Shown here in pieces: positions 40,709 through 44,097 of a stretch of DNA of 44,097 bases. The position numbers and the translations under genes were made by a program. The stretch covers positions 1 through 44,097 of the forward strand of contig CAJLCI010000021.1 in assembly GCA_905205065.1 (NCBI GenBank), in the 5' to 3' direction. Origin of the DNA: an uncultured Eubacteriales bacterium (GTDB lineage: Bacteria > Bacillota > Clostridia > Oscillospirales > CAG-272). The stretch's first letter is position 1. The number at the start of each line of letters is the position of its first letter. The notes beneath the pieces were generated by a model, which worked only from the letters and a program-made list of their open reading frames with translations, did no database searches and was not told where the DNA came from.

Positions 40709-41865
40709 AAATTCTTGTAATTTGCCAGTACTATTATCCTGAACCTTTTCGCATTTCCGATATCTGCGAGGAACTTGTAAAGCTGGGGCATACAGTCGAT
40801 GTTGTAACCGGGATTCCCAACTATCCAATGGGAGAAATATATGAGGGATACCGAAAAGGTGAAAAACGTGATGAAATAATCAACGGTGTCAATGTACATC
40901 GTTGCTTTACGATTGGGAGAAAACATGGAGCTTTCTATCGGTTTCTGAATTATTACAGTTATGCATTTTCATCATCGCAGTATGTAAAAAGGTTAAACGA
41001 TGATTATGATGTTTTGTTCGTAAATCAACTATCTCCGGTTATGATGGCTAAGGCGGGGATTGTATACAAAAAGAAGCATCATAAAAAGTTGGTTTTATAT
41101 TGCCTTGATCTTTGGCCTGCCAGTTTGACTGCCGGGGGGGTGAAAGGTGGAGTAATCTATAAGTGGTTTTACCGTGAATCAAAGAAGGTATATCATGCCG
41201 CAGATAAAATTCTGATCACTTCAAAATCTTTTTCGGATTACTTTGAAAAAGAATTTAACATCATTGATACAGTATATCTGCCACAATATGCCGAAGATAC
41301 ATTTACACCGGAACAGTGCAGAAAAGAACCGGACGAATTTATTGATTTGATGTTTGCGGGAAACCTCGGAGCTGCGCAAAGCGTGAAAACGATCATTGAA
41401 GCCGCAAGGTTGACGCAGGATTTACGGCAGGTCAGATACCACATTGTCGGCGATGGCTCGGAATATGAAAATCTGAAAAAACAGGCGGCAGGTCTTGAAA
41501 ATGTGATCTTCTACGGCAGAAAAGCGATGGAAGATATGCCGAAATATTACGCAATGGCAGACGCAATGCTTGTAACTATGCAAAAGGATGCTGTTTTGAG
41601 CATGACGCTGCCCGGCAAAGTGCAGTCGTATATGGCGGCAGGCAAGCCGATTATTGGGGCGATTGACGGTGAGGCAAAAACTGTTCTGCAAGAATCCGGC
41701 TGCGGTTTTTGCTGTGATTCAGAAGATGCAGATGGGTTGGCTGCGTGTGTGCTGCGATTTATTTCCGCGAACAGTGCTCTGCTCGGCAAAAATGCAATGG
41801 CGTTTTATGAGGGCCATTTTACAAAGCAAATGTTTTTTGCGGTGCTTGAATCGGAATTAAAGTAG
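40705..41865 (+). CDS. Glycosyltransferase family 4 protein (WbuB-like)
   Basis: Cytoplasmic, membrane-associated glycosyltransferase expected to add a sugar to the lipid-linked precursor. 386 residues, GT-B fold. The N-terminal ILVICQYYYPEPFRISDICEELVKLGHTVDVVTGIPNYP matches WbuB/WcaI-type enzymes; YCLDLWPASL and the C-terminal donor domain with MFAGNLGAAQSVKTIIEAA, YHIVGDGSEYENLKK, VIFYGRKAMEDMPKYYAMADAMLV and LPGKVQSYMAAGKPIIGAIDGEA (E-x7-E-like region) are typical of GT4. Overlaps the sugar transferase by four bases, so the two are translationally coupled. Confidence 0.9.
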   Translation: MKILVICQYYYPEPFRISDICEELVKLGHTVDVVTGIPNYPMGEIYEGYRKGEKRDEIINGVNVHRCFTIGRKHGAFYRFLNYYSYAFSSSQYVKRLNDDYDVLFVNQLSPVMMAKAGIVYKKKHHKKLVLYCLDLWPASLTAGGVKGGVIYKWFYRESKKVYHAADKILITSKSFSDYFEKEFNIIDTVYLPQYAEDTFTPEQCRKEPDEFIDLMFAGNLGAAQSVKTIIEAARLTQDLRQVRYHIVGDGSEYENLKKQAAGLENVIFYGRKAMEDMPKYYAMADAMLVTMQKDAVLSMTLPGKVQSYMAAGKPIIGAIDGEAKTVLQESGCGFCCDSEDADGLAACVLRFISANSALLGKNAMAFYEGHFTKQMFFAVLESELK

Positions 41866-41877
41866 GGAAAAAGGGGA

Positions 41878-42972
41878 ATGTTCAAAATGAATTGTGAACA
41901 GTCAAAAATCTGCATTGTAACAACACGAAATATCTTTGACTCACCATGCCTTGCAAAATATCAATCTCTGATCGACACTCCATTCGATATCATTTATTGG
42001 GACAGGTGCGGTATTGAGGAAGAGTGCGGTGCGGCAAATTACTTTCGTTATCGAAATGTAATTCCGATGAGCGCAGGAAAAGCAAAAAAGCTGCAGGCTT
42101 ACTTTGGGTTTATCCGTTATGTCAATCGCATTCTAAATAAATCCTCGTACTCAAAGCTGATTGTTTTTCCTACACAGGCGGGGTGGCTGATTCAAGGAAA
42201 GCTTTGCCGCAAATATAAAGGGCGATATGTGCTCGATATCCGTGATTATGCGGGAGAAAATAACCCTTTAATTGGGCATATGACCAAGAGAATAGTAAAA
42301 AATGCGGGCCTGTGCAGCATCACATCCCCTGCATATCGAAAGTTTTTGCCTGAAAGAGAATATCTGATTTCTCACAATGTACAACTGATTTCGGATGAGC
42401 TTATTCGAAAATATCGTACACGTAAGCATACGCCGGGTACACCGATCGTGCTGTCTTTTATCGGGTCGGTTCGTTTTATTGAACAACAGAAAAAACTGAT
42501 TATGCTGTTTCGCAATGATCCTCGTTTTCATTTGAAGTACATAGGAAGAGGTTCAGAACAGCTGAAAGATTTTTGTGAAAACAATAACGTAAATAATGTT
42601 ACCTTAATCGGTCGATTTGAGAGAGAACGTCTGCCGGATTTCTATATGGATGCGGATATGGCGATCAATGTATACGGCAATCATGACCCATATTTGGACT
42701 ATGCGTTGTCAAACAAACTTTACAGCGCCGCCATGATGGGAATGCCGATTCTGGTTTCGCCGGAGACCTACATGGCGGAACTTATTACAAAGTATGGGTT
42801 AGGCAAGGAATTTAACATAAACTCTATCTCTTCTGTCGATGATGTAGCCGCTTATTTTGATAATTTGGAACAAGATAAATTGATTGCAGGAGACGACTGC
42901 TTCTTGAACGGAGTGAGTATGGACGAAGAGAAATATGTCGTAATGCTCAAAGAATTCATAGAGATTAAATAA
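41878..42972 (+). CDS. Putative glycosyltransferase of the polysaccharide locus
   Basis: 364 residues. The C-terminal half looks like a GT-B donor domain: IVLSFIGSVRFIEQQKKLI, FHLKYIGRGSEQLKDFCE, NVTLIGRFERERLPDFYMDADMAINVYG, and LSNKLYSAAMMGMPILVSPETYMAELI. The N-terminal half (KICIVTTRNIFDSP, DIRDYAGENNPLIG) is less conserved, so the family is less certain than for the upstream gene. Two starts are close: ATG 41878 (abutting AAGGGG but 9 bases from an earlier AGGGA) and ATG 41887 (10 bases from AAGGGG). It starts 12 bases after the upstream gene. Confidence 0.78.
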   Translation: MFKMNCEQSKICIVTTRNIFDSPCLAKYQSLIDTPFDIIYWDRCGIEEECGAANYFRYRNVIPMSAGKAKKLQAYFGFIRYVNRILNKSSYSKLIVFPTQAGWLIQGKLCRKYKGRYVLDIRDYAGENNPLIGHMTKRIVKNAGLCSITSPAYRKFLPEREYLISHNVQLISDELIRKYRTRKHTPGTPIVLSFIGSVRFIEQQKKLIMLFRNDPRFHLKYIGRGSEQLKDFCENNNVNNVTLIGRFERERLPDFYMDADMAINVYGNHDPYLDYALSNKLYSAAMMGMPILVSPETYMAELITKYGLGKEFNINSISSVDDVAAYFDNLEQDKLIAGDDCFLNGVSMDEEKYVVMLKEFIEIK

Positions 42973-42998
42973 GTGAAAAAAGTTTGAGGTTAATTCAA

Positions 42999-44097
42999 GT
43001 GTACTATATAAACATTATTTTGTTTTCTGCTTTGGTTATTCCTTATACCGCGATTTATATAAAACGGAATAAGCTGACTCCGGTTTCAACATTTTTGGTA
43101 ATGGAAATGTCAATGTTCTACGGAATCTGCTTTTACAGGGGAAATACAAGTATTAAAGGAAACTCTGAGGTCGGAATCAAGCTCGAAACAATTTATGTAG
43201 TTGCACTTTTCTTCTTTATTCTTGGAGTTGAATTTGCAAAGCGCGTAAAGATGAGTAAAGGAGTTAGCAGAGCAACAAGTTGGGGAAACGGTACGGATGA
43301 TTATTTTGTTGATAAACCCTTAAACTCTACTCAAAGATTAATAATGTGGGCGATGATTGCAGTATCAATTGCCGCATGTTTATACTTGCTGAGCAAAGCA
43401 GGCACAAATCTCTTGCTTCGCGCTTTACAAGACTTAATTAGAAATGATAGCAATACATACCGTGATGAGCGTATGTCTTTTGGCTCAGTTCCGGGAATAG
43501 GATATATTTATCAATTTAGAGTTGTTATCCTGCCTCTTTTAACCACTTATGTAGTTTTTGCTGAAAAAAGACTGCCTGTCTTTTTTAGGTACGCTTTGTT
43601 AGTTCTGATGGTTTTTTTTATTCTTTGTACCGGTCAGAGAAATGCATTTGTCTTCTATTGCGCTATTCTTTTTTTCTATTATGTTTTTATGAAAAAGACA
43701 TATGGGATTACGCTGGTAAGTCGAAAAATGATTATTATCGGAGTGTCGGTTGCTTTTGGTCTCTTGTTAATAATGACCGTTGCTAATGGGCGGGTAGCAG
43801 AATCAGACAATATATTTTCGGCAGCTGTTTCGTCAATAGTTGACCGGGTATTCTTTGTCAATCAGGGGTCTGCGTTAACTTGTTTCGGCTATATTGAAAC
43901 TCAGGATACGGTTTGGGGGTATGACTGGCTTCAGATGCTGAGGCAAATTTTACCCGGTAAAATTGATTATCTCCCGGTTGACAATATTTCCTATATGATT
44001 GAGTACGGAACAGACGCAGGTACAAATCCTCCCTGTCTTTGGGGGTCTGCATGGTACAATTTTTATATCATTGGAGTAACAATTTATCCGTTTATCA
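42999..44097 (+). CDS. O-antigen/capsule polymerase-like membrane protein (Wzy-type), partial
   Basis: Multi-pass membrane protein, incomplete: the frame runs open to the last base. Start GTG 42999 has TTGAGG 9 bases upstream; the first residues read as YYINIILFSALVIPYTAIYI after the initiator. About 366 codons are visible, with hydrophobic helices near the N-terminus, and later segments such as LRYALLVLMVFFILCTGQRNAF-like sequence around 43585-43655, where the GQRNAF motif after a helix resembles the loop typical of O-antigen polymerases. A large periplasmic-type loop contains WGYDWLQMLRQILPG near 43915. In a Wzx/Wzy-type locus such a protein polymerises repeat units outside the membrane. 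The flippase and chain-length genes would lie beyond the window. Confidence 0.7.
   Translation, partial: MYYINIILFSALVIPYTAIYIKRNKLTPVSTFLVMEMSMFYGICFYRGNTSIKGNSEVGIKLETIYVVALFFFILGVEFAKRVKMSKGVSRATSWGNGTDDYFVDKPLNSTQRLIMWAMIAVSIAACLYLLSKAGTNLLLRALQDLIRNDSNTYRDERMSFGSVPGIGYIYQFRVVILPLLTTYVVFAEKRLPVFFRYALLVLMVFFILCTGQRNAFVFYCAILFFYYVFMKKTYGITLVSRKMIIIGVSVAFGLLLIMTVANGRVAESDNIFSAAVSSIVDRVFFVNQGSALTCFGYIETQDTVWGYDWLQMLRQILPGKIDYLPVDNISYMIEYGTDAGTNPPCLWGSAWYNFYIIGVTIYPFI

Overview
The window looks like chromosomal DNA from a low-to-moderate-GC Firmicute of class Clostridia, probably a gut- or rumen-type Oscillospirales/Eubacteriales relative. The evidence is a PolC-type replicative polymerase, the gene order frr-uppS-cdsA-dxr-rseP-ispG-polC, ThyX instead of ThyA, PdxST vitamin B6 synthesis, an ECF-type thiamine S-component, and strong Shine-Dalgarno (SD) sites with near-consensus sigma-A promoters. 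No phage, CRISPR array, IS element or toxin-antitoxin module was found.

Layout. 1-5.3 kb: galE, a MATE exporter, a short-type S-adenosylhomocysteine hydrolase and ribF. 5.4-10.8 kb: a D-Ala-D-Ala carboxypeptidase homologue with degenerate active-site motifs, then a very large GH106-like glycosidase carrying an in-frame 24-bp minisatellite. 10.9-25.9 kb: a housekeeping block of thyX, rpsB-tsf, pyrH-frr-uppS-cdsA-dxr-rseP-ispG and polC, covering translation, UMP synthesis, phospholipid and isoprenoid precursors, envelope proteolysis and replication. 26.3-28.4 kb: two minus-strand genes, a DUF1015 protein and ThiT. 28.4 kb: tRNA-Gln(CTG) with its own consensus promoter and terminator. 29.0-33.0 kb: sbcD-sbcC. 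33.2-36.0 kb: a LacZ-type GH2 beta-galactosidase. 36.0-38.5 kb: a promoter, a long foldable leader, then an HD-domain protein with pdxS and pdxT. 38.7-39.5 kb: tcdA. 39.5 kb to the end: an AT-rich leader followed by the start of an exopolysaccharide/capsule locus (sugar-phosphate transferase, two glycosyltransferases and an O-antigen-polymerase-like membrane protein that runs off the window).

The most unusual signal lies between the genes. A family of 16-bp tandem repeats (consensus near GTCTGTAAAGATGTTC) forms a 13-unit array upstream of ispG and an inverted array of about 10 units downstream of it. Shorter relatives lie after polC, upstream of the DUF1015 gene and after the tRNA. Several copies carry a shared tail (CTCACTTTTTCC). 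I do not recognise this element. Other points worth checking are the foldable RNA upstream of the HD-pdxST genes, small hairpins placed just 5' of several ribosome binding sites, the best-spaced in-frame codon for rseP being ATA, and the in-gene minisatellite. All functions are assigned by reading motifs in the translations; no database search was run.
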